Shown: in pieces, positions 25,064-34,083 of the stretch
Layout of the letters: each line of letters opens with the position of its first letter
Position numbering within the stretch: the first letter of the stretch is position 1
Assembly: GCF_009176545.1 (NCBI RefSeq)
Contig: NZ_VTOJ01000001.1
Location: 2,170,001 to 2,234,000, forward strand
Direction of reading: 5' to 3'
DNA length: 64,000 nt
Source: Salinigranum salinum
GTDB lineage: Archaea; Halobacteriota; Halobacteria; Halobacteriales; Haloferacaceae
The notes under the pieces: generated by a model
What the model was told of the DNA's origin: nothing
The model's database searches: none
What the model saw: the letters and a program-made list of their open reading frames with translations, nothing else
Made by a program: the position numbers and the translations under genes

Positions 25064-27379
25064 TCACCAGAACCGGTCGAGCGCGACCGAGAGCATGTCG
25101 GCGCTGACCGGCCGGAACTCCTCGCGTTCGACGGGGGGAAACAGCCCCCGGACGCTGTCCCAGCTCTCGCGTGCGTACCGCTCGTCGACCAGGACGCGGA
25201 CGCCGCGTTCGTCGGCCCCGCGGATGACACGCCCCAGCGCCTGCCGGGCTTTTCTCACCGCGGGAACGAGGAGCGCGGTCCGGAAGCCGTCGCCGAACGC
25301 CCGGTCGTACGCCGCCCGCACCGCGTTCGTCCGTGGACTCGACGTGTCGACGATCGGTACGCCGCAGACGACGGCCGCCGCGAGGCGGTCGCCGCGGTAG
25401 TCGACTCCTTCCGTGAGGGTCCCGCGGAGGCTCGTCACCAGCACCTTCCCGGGACCGGCGAAGAACTCGTTCTTGAGCGACTCGGTGTCGCGGTCGTCCG
25501 ACGACTCGTCGAGCAACACGTCCTTGTCGACCCGTTCCCGGAGCCGGTCGGCGATCCACCGCGCCTCGGCGTAACTCGGCATCCCTACGAGGACGTTCCC
25601 CGGCGAGCGGGCGACCTCACAGACCGCGTCGACGTACACTTCGCGCGTCTCCGAGGTCGATCCGGGCGAGCCGCGGTTCGCGTACGTGTACTTCGGCGCG
25701 TCGACGGCGAAGCTCGCGCGATTGGTCTCGGGGAAGCTCAGCCCGTAGGTCCGTTCGACGACCGGTCGGCCGTCCTCTGCGAGCGCGTCGAGCCCCGTCA
25801 CCTGCCGGAAGACGTCCATCGGCTCGATCGTCGCGCTCATCAGCACCCCGCCGCCGAACTCCCCGAGTCGGGTGGCGATGGCCTCACCGGGCAGGCAGTT
25901 GTGGAGCGCGAGTCGGGCGTTGTAGCCACGCCGCCACGAGTCGGGCGGGTGGGTGTCGTCCCACGTCCGCTCCAGTTCGATCTCGCGGAAGTAGTCGCCG
26001 TGGTCGAGCGAGCGCCACGCGGTAAGCACCCGGCCGACGGCCGACACCGCTCTGGTGCGGTCCTCGTCGTCGAGTTCGTCGAGGACGCGGGCGACGCACG
26101 CCCCGACGGCCTCGGCACGGGTCCACGCGTCGAGGTGGCCCGACTCGCGCGCCCACCGGGTCAGGGCGTCCTCTTCCGTCGACTGAGGGTCGCGGAGCGG
26201 CAGTTCGTGGTCGTCGAACGTCTCGGGCACGTCGGCGAGCGACGCGCGCCAGTCCGGCCGTTCGCCGCCGAGGTACTCGCGCACCCGCCGGTCGACCTCC
26301 TCGCGAAGCGCCTCGACAGCGTCGCGGACCGCCCGCACCTCGTCGAGGGTGAGGTCGGCGTCGTCGAACTCCTCGCGGACGAGACGGGCCCCGTCGGTCT
26401 CGTGGCCGGCGTCGTCGAACTCGAGCGGCTGGATCACACGAGAGAGTTCGGAGACGGCGTCGCGGAGCGTCGCGTCGCCCACCCCGTCGCTCACGAGGTC
26501 GCGCACGCGCGGTTCGAGCATGTGCGCCTCGTCGCAGACGACGAACGTCGAGTCGTCGAGGAGCGCGCCGGTGAACGTCGCGGCCGTCGTCGGGTCGAAC
26601 GCGTGGTAGTAGTTGCCGATCACGACCTCCACCTCCGGGAGGAGTGCACCCATCACCGAGTGGGGGCACGACCCGTGCGACGCGGCGAGGCCGACGAGCG
26701 TCTCCGTGTCGATCAGGCCGCGGTCGTCGAACGCGAAGGGGATCGCCTCCGCGGGGTCGCCGTCGTCGGGGAGGTCGTCGAGAAAGCCCGCGTAGAACGG
26801 ACAGAACTCGGTGTCGCCGTGCTCGGGCATCTCGGGGAGGTACGGCGTCGGCTCCCCGGCGGTCTCGAGGTAGCGCACGCCGCCGGCTCCCGAGTCGGCG
26901 AGTCCGGTCTGCGCCCGTCGCGCCTCCGCGGCGAGTGCGCCCGCGGTGGTGTCACCCCCCTCTCCGGTGAGGTTTCGCGTCCGCTCGCGTAGCCCCTCAC
27001 ACCGGTCGTACACGTTCGCGGTGTCGATCCGACCCTGGTTCTCGCGGGCGTAGGGACAGACGTCGGCCTTGCCGACGAGGGTGAGCCCGGAGACGGGACG
27101 CCACTCCTCGGGGAGGCCAGCGTTGATGCTCTCGAGGTCGGACTCGAACTGCCGAAGCTGTTGTTTGACGCTCGTCAGCACGACCACGCGCTCGTAGTCG
27201 GTGTCGGGGTCGCGTACGAGGTCGACGCCGGCGGTGAGCGCGAGCATCGTCTTGCCCGTTCCGCAGGCCCCCTCGAGGACGGTGAACCCTCCCCGCCGAG
27301 CGGTCTCGCCGACGGTCTCGATGCCGTCGACCTGCTCGGGGTACGGCGAGTCGTGGCCGAACACGTCCTCCCACTGCAC
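25064..27379 (-). CDS. XPD/Rad3-family ATP-dependent DNA helicase
   Basis: 771 residues. Superfamily 2 helicase motifs of the iron-sulphur XPD branch: Q-like YPEQVDGIE, Walker A GACGTGKTM (Lys43), CDEAH box at about 282-286, MSATIEPMD, and C-terminal GTLTEGVDYRGDRL and QALGRVIRGADERG. Four Cys sit between motifs I and II in VCPYAREN, YDRCEGL, FCPFYAG and SCPHSV, where the 4Fe-4S cluster of this family lies. It should unwind DNA 5' to 3', probably in repair. The start is the GTG at 27379, because upstream residues are Arg rich and overlap no family sequence. It is divergent from the gene at 27510. Confidence 0.92.
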   Translation of the reverse strand: MQWEDVFGHDSPYPEQVDGIETVGETARRGGFTVLEGACGTGKTMLALTAGVDLVRDPDTDYERVVVLTSVKQQLRQFESDLESINAGLPEEWRPVSGLTLVGKADVCPYARENQGRIDTANVYDRCEGLRERTRNLTGEGGDTTAGALAAEARRAQTGLADSGAGGVRYLETAGEPTPYLPEMPEHGDTEFCPFYAGFLDDLPDDGDPAEAIPFAFDDRGLIDTETLVGLAASHGSCPHSVMGALLPEVEVVIGNYYHAFDPTTAATFTGALLDDSTFVVCDEAHMLEPRVRDLVSDGVGDATLRDAVSELSRVIQPLEFDDAGHETDGARLVREEFDDADLTLDEVRAVRDAVEALREEVDRRVREYLGGERPDWRASLADVPETFDDHELPLRDPQSTEEDALTRWARESGHLDAWTRAEAVGACVARVLDELDDEDRTRAVSAVGRVLTAWRSLDHGDYFREIELERTWDDTHPPDSWRRGYNARLALHNCLPGEAIATRLGEFGGGVLMSATIEPMDVFRQVTGLDALAEDGRPVVERTYGLSFPETNRASFAVDAPKYTYANRGSPGSTSETREVYVDAVCEVARSPGNVLVGMPSYAEARWIADRLRERVDKDVLLDESSDDRDTESLKNEFFAGPGKVLVTSLRGTLTEGVDYRGDRLAAAVVCGVPIVDTSSPRTNAVRAAYDRAFGDGFRTALLVPAVRKARQALGRVIRGADERGVRVLVDERYARESWDSVRGLFPPVEREEFRPVSADMLSVALDRFW

Positions 27380-27509
27380 GCTCGCCCCTCCCCGCTCGGC
27401 ACACAAAGCGGTGTCGCCCTCGGTTCTCACACGGCGAGGTGGGCGCGGCCTCGTACTTGAACGTCGGGTCCGTCGGGAGAGATTTACGTGCGCAGTCGAA
27501 GCCCCGGGC

Positions 27510-27833
27510 GTGCACACGACCATCGCGGAACACGACGGTCGACTGCTCGCCCGACTCGAGGACGACGACCGGGTGTTCGAGGTCAGCTTCGACACGCTCG
27601 AGGCGACGGACGTCACCCTCCACTTCCAGCGCGACGGCGAGAAGGTGGGCAGCATCTACAACGACGACGGCACGCAGCGGACGATGGCCCGGTTGACCGT
27701 CCCCGGTGAGGGCGACTTCATCGCGGTCGAGGTGCCGAAGTCGTTCGTCGCGGAGGTGCTCGACGTCGCAGGCGAGACCGACAGAGTCGCGAACCCCACC
27801 GACGCGGAGGGGTACCGGCTGCGCGTCCTCTAG
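27510..27833 (+). CDS. Unknown 107-residue haloarchaeal protein
   Basis: Soluble protein starting at GTG 27510 (VHTTIAEHDGR). The sequence alternates strands and turns (RVFEVSFDTLEATDVTLHFQ, SIYNDDGTQRTMARL) and ends with a helix (KSFVAEVLDVAGE) and strand YRLRVL. No Cys, no membrane segment. It shares a 130-nt divergent spacer with the XPD-type helicase gene, in which tttac precedes the GTG by about 25 nt. Function unknown. A link with the helicase rests only on the shared promoter region. Confidence 0.72.
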   Translation: MHTTIAEHDGRLLARLEDDDRVFEVSFDTLEATDVTLHFQRDGEKVGSIYNDDGTQRTMARLTVPGEGDFIAVEVPKSFVAEVLDVAGETDRVANPTDAEGYRLRVL

Positions 27834-27884
27834 GTCGACAGACACGGCCGAAACCCTCTCGCCGTCCGACGCCGACACCTACGT

Positions 27885-28583
27885 ATGCCGAACACCCGCG
27901 TTCTCGTGGCCGGTGCGTCCGGCGGCACCGGTCGCGCGGTGCTCCGCCTGCTCGCTCCACGGCCCGTGACGGTGCGCGCGCTGACCCGATCGGCGTCGAA
28001 GACCGACCGCCTCGAATCGCTCGGCGCCGACGAGGTTCTCGTGGGCGACCTGTTCGACCCCGACGACGCGAAAAACGCCGCCACGGACGTCGACGTCGTG
28101 CTGTCGGCGGTCGGCTCGACGCTCCGTGACCTGCACGGCGGAGAGTTCGTCGACGGCGTCGGGGCGCAGAACCTCGTGTCGGCCGCCGCCGCCGCCGACG
28201 TCCGGGCGTTCGTCATGGAGTCGGCGCTCGGCGTCGGGGACGACCCCGCGAGCCTGCTCGCGACCGCGTTCGACGCGGTCATCGGTCCGATCCAGCGCGC
28301 GAAGGCCGACACAGAGGCGGCGCTCCGCGCGGCGGACCTCGAACACACGATTCTCCGTCCCGGTGTCCTGACCGACGGTCCGCGAACCGATACCGTGCAG
28401 GTCGCGGAACCGGGCGCGAAGCTCTGGGGGACCGTCTCGCGGGCCGACGTCGCGCGGCTCATGGCGGCAGCACCGTGGACGCCGACGGCGACCGACCGGA
28501 CGTTCGAGGTCGTCGACAACCCCCTGTTGCGGCGGCGAGAGGACCTCCTCACGATCGACTGGGTCGACGGTCCCGACAGCTGA
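27885..28583 (+). CDS. NAD(P)-binding protein, NmrA-like atypical SDR
   Basis: 232 residues. The nucleotide-binding loop VAGASGGTGRAV is at the N-terminus, followed by ALTRSASK, GDLFDPDD and VVLSAVGST. The Tyr-x3-Lys motif of classical short-chain dehydrogenases is absent; LRPGVLTDGP and VSRADVARLM match the NmrA/NAD(P)H-binding group of atypical SDRs. These act as redox sensors or reductases on unknown substrates. It is 51 nt downstream of the unknown gene at 27510, so the two may be cotranscribed. Confidence 0.87.
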   Translation: MPNTRVLVAGASGGTGRAVLRLLAPRPVTVRALTRSASKTDRLESLGADEVLVGDLFDPDDAKNAATDVDVVLSAVGSTLRDLHGGEFVDGVGAQNLVSAAAAADVRAFVMESALGVGDDPASLLATAFDAVIGPIQRAKADTEAALRAADLEHTILRPGVLTDGPRTDTVQVAEPGAKLWGTVSRADVARLMAAAPWTPTATDRTFEVVDNPLLRRREDLLTIDWVDGPDS

Positions 28584-28619
28584 GCCTCCGGTCGCGCCAG
28601 TCGCGAAGCGTCGCACACC

Positions 28620-29006
28620 TCACAGCAGGCTCGCACCGTGAACCACGACGGCGAGGTTGTTCGCGAAGACGAGGAGGCCGGCGGCGACGAGGAGCCCGAG
28701 CCAGGTCTCGACGGCCCCCGCGAGGAGCACCCGCGTCCGTGTCGACGCCTGGGCGAGCGCCCGGAGCACGAGGGAGAAGCCGCCCGCCGCGGCGACGACC
28801 GCCAGGACGTTCGCGCCGACGAGCGCCCACGTCGGGCCGGCGAGCAACGACGCGACGAGCGGGTTCGCCTCCGCGCCGGGACCGAACCGGGCGGTCGCCC
28901 CGAGCGTCGTCAGCAGATCCACCGTGACGAGGAGGAACAGCGCGACGGCGAGCCAGTCCCAGTACTCGTCGTGCGGCGCGAGGGCTGCGTGTCGTGCGCC
29001 AGGCAT
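28620..29006 (-). CDS. Small membrane protein, DUF5658-like
   Basis: 128 residues with about four hydrophobic segments (roughly 18-38, 48-66, 68-85 and 100-122). The first helix contains LLVTVDLLTTLGAT followed by a loop with GAEANPLV, a pattern I associate with DUF5658-type membrane proteins. No catalytic or transport motif. It converges on the SDR gene and lies 27 nt after the MFS stop on the same strand. Confidence 0.75.
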   Translation of the reverse strand: MPGARHAALAPHDEYWDWLAVALFLLVTVDLLTTLGATARFGPGAEANPLVASLLAGPTWALVGANVLAVVAAAGGFSLVLRALAQASTRTRVLLAGAVETWLGLLVAAGLLVFANNLAVVVHGASLL

Positions 29007-29033
29007 GACCTCGAAGTGGTTCGTCTCCCGGTA

Positions 29034-30230
29034 TCAACCTTCGTGTGGTCTCCCGCGGGAACGCACGACCCCGGCAGTCGGCAACAGCCCGGTGGCGGCG
29101 AGTCCGACGATCACCGCGACGGTGACTGCGAGCCCCGCCGCGAAGAGCCGGAAGACCGTGTCGAAGCCGTAGCCGGCCCCGGTGAGCACGCCGACGAGCC
29201 CGCTGCCGTTCGCCTCGACGACGATCGAGAGCCCACTGAACACCGCGTAGGTGCTCCCGCGGACGTCGGTCGGGAGCACGCCGAGGACGTACGCGTCGAT
29301 CGCGGGGAAGAGGCTGTGGATGGCGTAGCCGACGACGATAGAGACGACGACGAGACCGGCGACGTCGCGGGCCAGCGTGAACGCGCCGACCCCGCCGGTG
29401 AAGACCACGAGCAGGCCGACGATGTACGGGACGAGCGGGAGGCGGTCGGCGAGTCGGCCGCTGAGCCAGAACGCGGGCACGCCCGCGGCGAACGTCACGG
29501 TCAGCAGCGTGCTCGCGGTCGCGGCGTCGACGCTTCTCGCGGTGGTGAGGTACGACACGTAGAAGTTGAACAGCCCCTGCCAGACGAAGCCCGCCGTGGC
29601 GATCATGAGGATTCCCGCGCCGACGACGCGCCAGTGAGCGAGCGCCGCGCGGAAGTTCCGGTCGGCGCTCGCCGTCGCCGGGACGCCGTCGCGCCGCAAG
29701 ACGACGACGAGCGCGGCCGTCACCAGCAGCGCCCCGACCGCGAGGAGCACGAACACCTCGCGCCAGGAGGCCACCCAGAGCACGGCCACGACGACCGTCG
29801 GCGCGGCGACCGAGGCGAGCTGTGCGGCCGTCCCGTGGACACCGACGGCGCGACCCACCCTGTCGGGGAAGAGATCGCTGATGAGTGGGACCGCGCTCGC
29901 GAAGTACGCCCCCGAGGCGAGACCGATCAGGAGCGCCCCGACCTGGAGCAGCCGAATCGACCCCGCGAGGGCGGTGAACGCGGCCGCGGCCGCGAGGACG
30001 ACTCCCGTCACGACGACCACGTGGTGACGGGCGACGCGGGTCAGCAGGTAGCCGACCGGGATACGGACCGCCCCCGTTCCGAGCCAGACGAGCGAGGCGG
30101 CCACGCCGACGGTGGCCGGACCGACACCGAACGCTGTCTGGAGTTCGGGGAGGAGGGGCGCGAACGCGGTTCGGCCGAAGTTGACGAGGAAGACGAGTCC
30201 GAGGAGGGGACCGAAGAGACGACGGGGCAC
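29034..30230 (-). CDS. MFS transporter
   Basis: 398 residues and 12 predicted membrane helices. The first loop has RIPVGYLLTRVARHH, a variant of the MFS loop motif, and SGRLADRLPL lies at the equivalent place in the second half. The chosen GTG at 30230 (VPRRLFGPLLG) removes a polar N-terminus of 33 residues that would run into the divergent rhomboid promoter; the upstream ATG at 30329 is the alternative. Substrate unknown; drug or sugar efflux is possible. Confidence 0.85.
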   Translation of the reverse strand: MPRRLFGPLLGLVFLVNFGRTAFAPLLPELQTAFGVGPATVGVAASLVWLGTGAVRIPVGYLLTRVARHHVVVVTGVVLAAAAAFTALAGSIRLLQVGALLIGLASGAYFASAVPLISDLFPDRVGRAVGVHGTAAQLASVAAPTVVVAVLWVASWREVFVLLAVGALLVTAALVVVLRRDGVPATASADRNFRAALAHWRVVGAGILMIATAGFVWQGLFNFYVSYLTTARSVDAATASTLLTVTFAAGVPAFWLSGRLADRLPLVPYIVGLLVVFTGGVGAFTLARDVAGLVVVSIVVGYAIHSLFPAIDAYVLGVLPTDVRGSTYAVFSGLSIVVEANGSGLVGVLTGAGYGFDTVFRLFAAGLAVTVAVIVGLAATGLLPTAGVVRSRGRPHEG

Positions 30231-30373
30231 ACCGGAGGTGTCGCCGGCCGGTGGTAAAGCGTTGCGTTCCGGTGGTGCGATTCGCGTGGCGTTCGGGAGC
30301 TCGTCGGTCGGCCCGTCGGCTCGAAGCACGCCGGGCGGATGGCTTACGCTTCCCGAACACCAACGGCGTGACG

Positions 30374-30934
30374 ATGCGATCCCCGACCGTGGAACTCCTC
30401 GGCGTCTTCGCGGGCGTGTTCGTCCTCCAGCAGGTCGCCGGACTCGTCGGTGTGGGTCCGGCGTGGTTCGCGCTCGCGGTCCCGCTCGCCCGACCGTGGA
30501 CGCTCGTGACCAGCGTCTACGCCCACGCGAGCCTCTCGCACCTCGTCGCCAACGCGGTCGCGCTCGTCCTCGTCGGGCTGCCGCTGGAGCGGTTTACCAC
30601 CCGTGCTCGCTTCCACACGTTCGTCTTGGTGACGGGCGCAGTCGCCGGGCTCGTCGAGGTCGTCGTCGGCTCCCTGACCGGTGGGGCGGTGGCCGTGGTC
30701 GGAGCGAGCGGGGCGATCCTCGCGCTGTACGGCTACGTCCTGGCCGGCAATCCGCTCTCCGGGGGCCTCCTCGCTCGACTAGACCTGAGCCGGCGGGCGA
30801 GTATCCTGGTCCTCGTCCTCGTCGCGCTCGCGGTCACCGTCGTCACCGCGGGCACGGGTGTCGCGCTCGTCGCCCACTTCACAGGCGTCGTCCTCGGGAC
30901 GGTCGCCGGCCGGCTGCGGCTCCTGCGGACGTGA
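30374..30934 (+). CDS. Rhomboid-family intramembrane serine protease
   Basis: 186 residues, six predicted helices. The catalytic dyad is visible: Ser112 in VGASGAIL and His168 in LVAHFTGVVLG. The supporting HLVANAVAL motif in the second helix carries the oxyanion-hole His and Asn. The protein is the minimal rhomboid form without extra domains. It would cut membrane-spanning proteins within the bilayer. Start: ATG 30374, with GTG 30368 two codons upstream as an alternative. It is divergent from the MFS gene. Confidence 0.9.
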   Translation: MRSPTVELLGVFAGVFVLQQVAGLVGVGPAWFALAVPLARPWTLVTSVYAHASLSHLVANAVALVLVGLPLERFTTRARFHTFVLVTGAVAGLVEVVVGSLTGGAVAVVGASGAILALYGYVLAGNPLSGGLLARLDLSRRASILVLVLVALAVTVVTAGTGVALVAHFTGVVLGTVAGRLRLLRT

Positions 30935-31153
30935 GGCGGTCCCGTGGACACACGGGCTCTCTTCCGCCGGCGTTCGACCCCCGAAAGCGGCGCGATGCCG
31001 TCGAGCGGGGCACGCGTCGTCGGCCCGTGGGGACGCGTGTTTTCGAGGGGCGCGTGCCCGCGCTGGGTACGACTCTCCAGCTCTGTCGCCGCTCACCACT
31101 CGCGGCACGCCCTCCGACTCCGTCGCCGCCCACCGACACCCACAGGGCCGGTG

Positions 31154-31158
31154 TTTTA
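31154..31158 (+). promoter_or_regulatory. TATA-like element of the NAD(P)HX repair gene
   Basis: The string tttta lies 26-30 nt before the ATG at 31184. The rest of the 249-nt spacer after the rhomboid gene shows nothing that I can name. Confidence 0.45.
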
Positions 31159-31183
31159 GGTACCGACGGCCGAAGGTCGAGCT

Positions 31184-32626
31184 ATGATCACGGCGAGACG
31201 GATGGCGGCCGTCGACGCGAACGCGGCCGCCCTCGGCGTCCCACGCAAGCAGTTGATGGAGTCGAGCGGACACGCGGTCGCCCGCGTCGTCCGCGACGTC
31301 GCACCCGGTGACGACGCCGCGGTGGCCATCGTCGCCGGCCGGGGGAACAACGGCGGCGACGCCTTCGTCGCCGCGCGGTTCCTCGACGATTTCGACGTTC
31401 AGGTGTCGCTCCTCGGTCGCCCCGAGACCATCTCGACCGGGATCGCCCGGGAGAACTGGGACGCCCTCGTCGACGCCGAGTACGACACCCGAATCGTCGG
31501 CGACTCCAGCGACCTCGATCTGGGACGTCCGGACGTGGTGGTCGACGCGATGCTCGGCACCGGGGTGACGGGCGCGCTCCGCGAACCGGAAGCGTCGGCC
31601 GCGCAGGCGATCGACGCGCTCGACGCGACCGTCGTCGCGGTCGACGTCCCCTCCGGCGTCGACGCCGACACCGGGACTGCGGCGGGCGTCGCCGTCGACG
31701 CCGACCACGTCGTCACGTTCCACGACGAGAAGCCAGGGCTCGCGACCCTCGACGCGACCGTCCACGTCGCGGACATCGGGATCCCCGCTGCCGCCGAGGA
31801 GTTCGTCGGCCCGGGCGATCTGCTGTCGCTCGGCCGCGACCCACAGTCGCACAAGGGCGACCACGGCGAGGTGCTCGTCGTCGGGGGCGGCCCGTACACG
31901 GGTGCGCCCGCACTGTCGGCGCAGGCCGCGCTCCGGGCCGGTGCGGACCTCGTGCGCGTCGCCTGTCCCCGGTCGGTCGCCCGCGAGGTTCAGGGGTACA
32001 GCGAGAACCTCATCGTGCTCCCGTTCGAGGGCGAGACGCTCGCGCCCGACCACGTCGACGCGCTCGTCGACCGGGCGAACGAACACGACGTCGTCGTCTT
32101 CGGTCCCGGCCTCGGCTCCGCGGACGAGACGCTGACCGCCGTCGAGGCGTTCCTCGCCGACTACGACGGGCGGGCGGTCGTCGACGCCGACGCTCTCCAG
32201 GTCGTCCCCGACGTCGACACCGAGGCCACGCTGGTCTGCACGCCCCACCAGGGCGAGTTGCGGAAGATGGGCGGTTCTACGTCCGAGTCGTGGCGCGAGC
32301 GCCGGACGCTCGTCGCGGCGTTCGCGGGCGACCTCGGCCACACGTTGCTCGTGAAGGGCGCGTACGACGTCGTCGCCGACGGCCACGAGACGCGGGTGAA
32401 CCGCACGGGGAACCCCGGGATGACCGTCGGCGGCACGGGCGACGTCCTCGCGGGTGTCACGGGGGCGCTCCTCTGCACGCAGGAGCCGCTCGAAGCCGCC
32501 GCGATCGGGGCGTACGTCAACGGCCGCGCCGGTGACCTCGTCGTGGAGGAGCGCGGGTTCGGGCTGGTGGCGACCGACCTGCTCGATCGCGTCCCCGAGG
32601 CCACCTGGGGGGAGCGCGATGAGTGA
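31184..32626 (+). CDS. nnr: Bifunctional NAD(P)H-hydrate epimerase / ADP-dependent dehydratase
   Basis: 480 residues. The N-terminal epimerase (YjeF-N, about 1-210) has GRGNNGGDAFVAARFL and a later VDVPSGVDADTG. The C-terminal dehydratase (about 215-475, ribokinase-like) has VVGGGPYTGAP, NRTGNPGMTVGGTGDVLAG and HQGEL, the last holding the family His. Together they repair damaged NADHX and NADPHX, using ADP. Its last eight bases overlap the start of moaC, so the two are translated from one message. Confidence 0.95.
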   Translation: MITARRMAAVDANAAALGVPRKQLMESSGHAVARVVRDVAPGDDAAVAIVAGRGNNGGDAFVAARFLDDFDVQVSLLGRPETISTGIARENWDALVDAEYDTRIVGDSSDLDLGRPDVVVDAMLGTGVTGALREPEASAAQAIDALDATVVAVDVPSGVDADTGTAAGVAVDADHVVTFHDEKPGLATLDATVHVADIGIPAAAEEFVGPGDLLSLGRDPQSHKGDHGEVLVVGGGPYTGAPALSAQAALRAGADLVRVACPRSVAREVQGYSENLIVLPFEGETLAPDHVDALVDRANEHDVVVFGPGLGSADETLTAVEAFLADYDGRAVVDADALQVVPDVDTEATLVCTPHQGELRKMGGSTSESWRERRTLVAAFAGDLGHTLLVKGAYDVVADGHETRVNRTGNPGMTVGGTGDVLAGVTGALLCTQEPLEAAAIGAYVNGRAGDLVVEERGFGLVATDLLDRVPEATWGERDE

Positions 32627-33119
32627 CGCCGACGGTGGCGGCGACGGCGACGACCTCACCCACACCGACGAGGCGGGCAACGTCCAGATGGTCGACGTGG
32701 GTGCCAAACCGGATACCGCGAGGCGGGCGGTCGCACGGGGCACGATCCACCTCCAGCCCACGACGATCGACGCGATCCGCGCCGACGATGTCGACAAGGG
32801 CGACGTGCTCGCCACGGCCCGGGTCGGCGCGGTTCAGGCTGTGAAACACACCTGGGAGACGATCCCGATGTGTCATCAGATCCCGATCACGAACGTCGAC
32901 ACCGAGTTCGTGGTCGAAGACGACCGCGTCGTGCTCACGGTAGCGGTCGAGACGACGGGGAAGACGGGCTGCGAGATGGAGGCGCTGGAGGGCGTGACGA
33001 CGGGGCTGAACGTCGTCTGGGACATGGTGAAGGCCGCCGAGAAGGACGCCGACGGGCAGTATCCCGACACCCGGATCACGGACGTCCACGTCGTGCAGAA
33101 GGTGAAAGAACGGCTCTGA
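32619..33119 (+). CDS. moaC: Cyclic pyranopterin monophosphate synthase MoaC
   Basis: 166 residues. Family motifs are complete: QMVDVGAKP, ARVGAVQAVKHTWETIPMCHQIPIT, GKTGCEMEALEGV and the final DTRITDVHVVQK. It makes cyclic pyranopterin monophosphate in the first stage of molybdenum cofactor synthesis. The acidic Asp/Gly-rich arm of about 15 residues before the core is a halophilic addition. The ATG at 32619 lies inside the end of nnr. No other molybdopterin gene is adjacent. Confidence 0.95.
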   Translation: MSDADGGGDGDDLTHTDEAGNVQMVDVGAKPDTARRAVARGTIHLQPTTIDAIRADDVDKGDVLATARVGAVQAVKHTWETIPMCHQIPITNVDTEFVVEDDRVVLTVAVETTGKTGCEMEALEGVTTGLNVVWDMVKAAEKDADGQYPDTRITDVHVVQKVKERL

Positions 33120-33201
33120 CACGGGCGGCACGTCCGACCTCCACCAGCCGACCGTCGCGGCCGACCCAACCCTCTTTGCCCTCGGACCGAAGGCACAGAC
33201 G

Positions 33202-34083
33202 ATGCGGGTACTCGTCGCGGGTGCGACCGGGTTCGTCGGCTCGCGGCTGGTCGACGCGCTGGTCGCCCGGGGGGATCGTGTCGTGGCGTTCTCGCGGAGC
33301 GCGTCCCAGGAGACGTTTCCCGAAGGAGCCGAACCGTTCGAGGGCGACCTCGGCGATCCGACGTCGATCGAGGGGCTGTGCGATGGCGTCGACGTCGCCT
33401 ACTACCTGATCCACTCGCTCACGGCCGAGAACTTCGCCGAACGGGACCGTCAGTACGCCCGGCGGTTCCGCGAGGTCGCGTCGGCCGCGGGCGTCGACCG
33501 GGTGGTGTATCTGAGCGGAATCAGCGGCGACGAGGGGGACCTCTCCCCCCACCTGGCGTCGCGGCGGGAGGTCGAGTCGGTGCTCTCGGAGGGGGCGTTC
33601 GATCTGACCGTGCTGCGAGCGGCGATCATCGTCGGCCCCGAGAGTGCGAGCTTCCGGATCGTGGACGACCTGACCGACCGCCTGCCCGTGATGGTCGTCC
33701 CCGAGTGGGTCCGGACGCCCTGCCAGCCGATCGGCGTCGACGACGCCGTCACCTACCTCGTCGAACTGCTGGACGCCGACGAAACCAGGGGCGAGACGTA
33801 CGACATCGGCGGCCCGTCGGTGTGGTCGTACGAGTCGTTGCTCGAACTCACCGCGCGCGAGAAGGGCCGGTCGGTGGTCATCGTTCCGGTTCCGGTGATG
33901 ACGCCCGAACTGTCGTCGCACTGGCTCCGGCTCACGACCGACGTCCAGTACGCCATCGCCCGCCCGCTGGTCGAGAGCATGCGCCACCCGGTGACCGTGA
34001 GCGACGACCGCGACCTCCAGCACGTCGTCCCGATCGACCGGACGCCCGTCGACGACGCCGTGCGCCGGGCGCTGGACGCGTGA
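33202..34083 (+). CDS. NAD(P)H-binding atypical SDR protein
   Basis: 293 residues. The N-terminus VLVAGATGFVGSRLV is a Rossmann nucleotide loop, followed by GDLGDP and VAYYLIHSL, where the tyrosines resemble the complex I NDUFA9-like/DUF2867 group. DRVVYLSGIS and VLRAAIIVGPESASF follow. The C-terminal 90 residues (GGPSVWSYESLLEL to the end) bind the substrate in such proteins. A quinone- or lipid-linked reductase role is possible. Its stop is immediately followed by the stop of the convergent gene at 34084. Confidence 0.87.
   Translation: MRVLVAGATGFVGSRLVDALVARGDRVVAFSRSASQETFPEGAEPFEGDLGDPTSIEGLCDGVDVAYYLIHSLTAENFAERDRQYARRFREVASAAGVDRVVYLSGISGDEGDLSPHLASRREVESVLSEGAFDLTVLRAAIIVGPESASFRIVDDLTDRLPVMVVPEWVRTPCQPIGVDDAVTYLVELLDADETRGETYDIGGPSVWSYESLLELTAREKGRSVVIVPVPVMTPELSSHWLRLTTDVQYAIARPLVESMRHPVTVSDDRDLQHVVPIDRTPVDDAVRRALDA

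Noticed and set aside
25901..26992. A 363-codon plus-strand frame inside the helicase gene
   Set aside because: Antisense shadow of the XPD-type helicase; Glu/Arg/Val rich, no motif.
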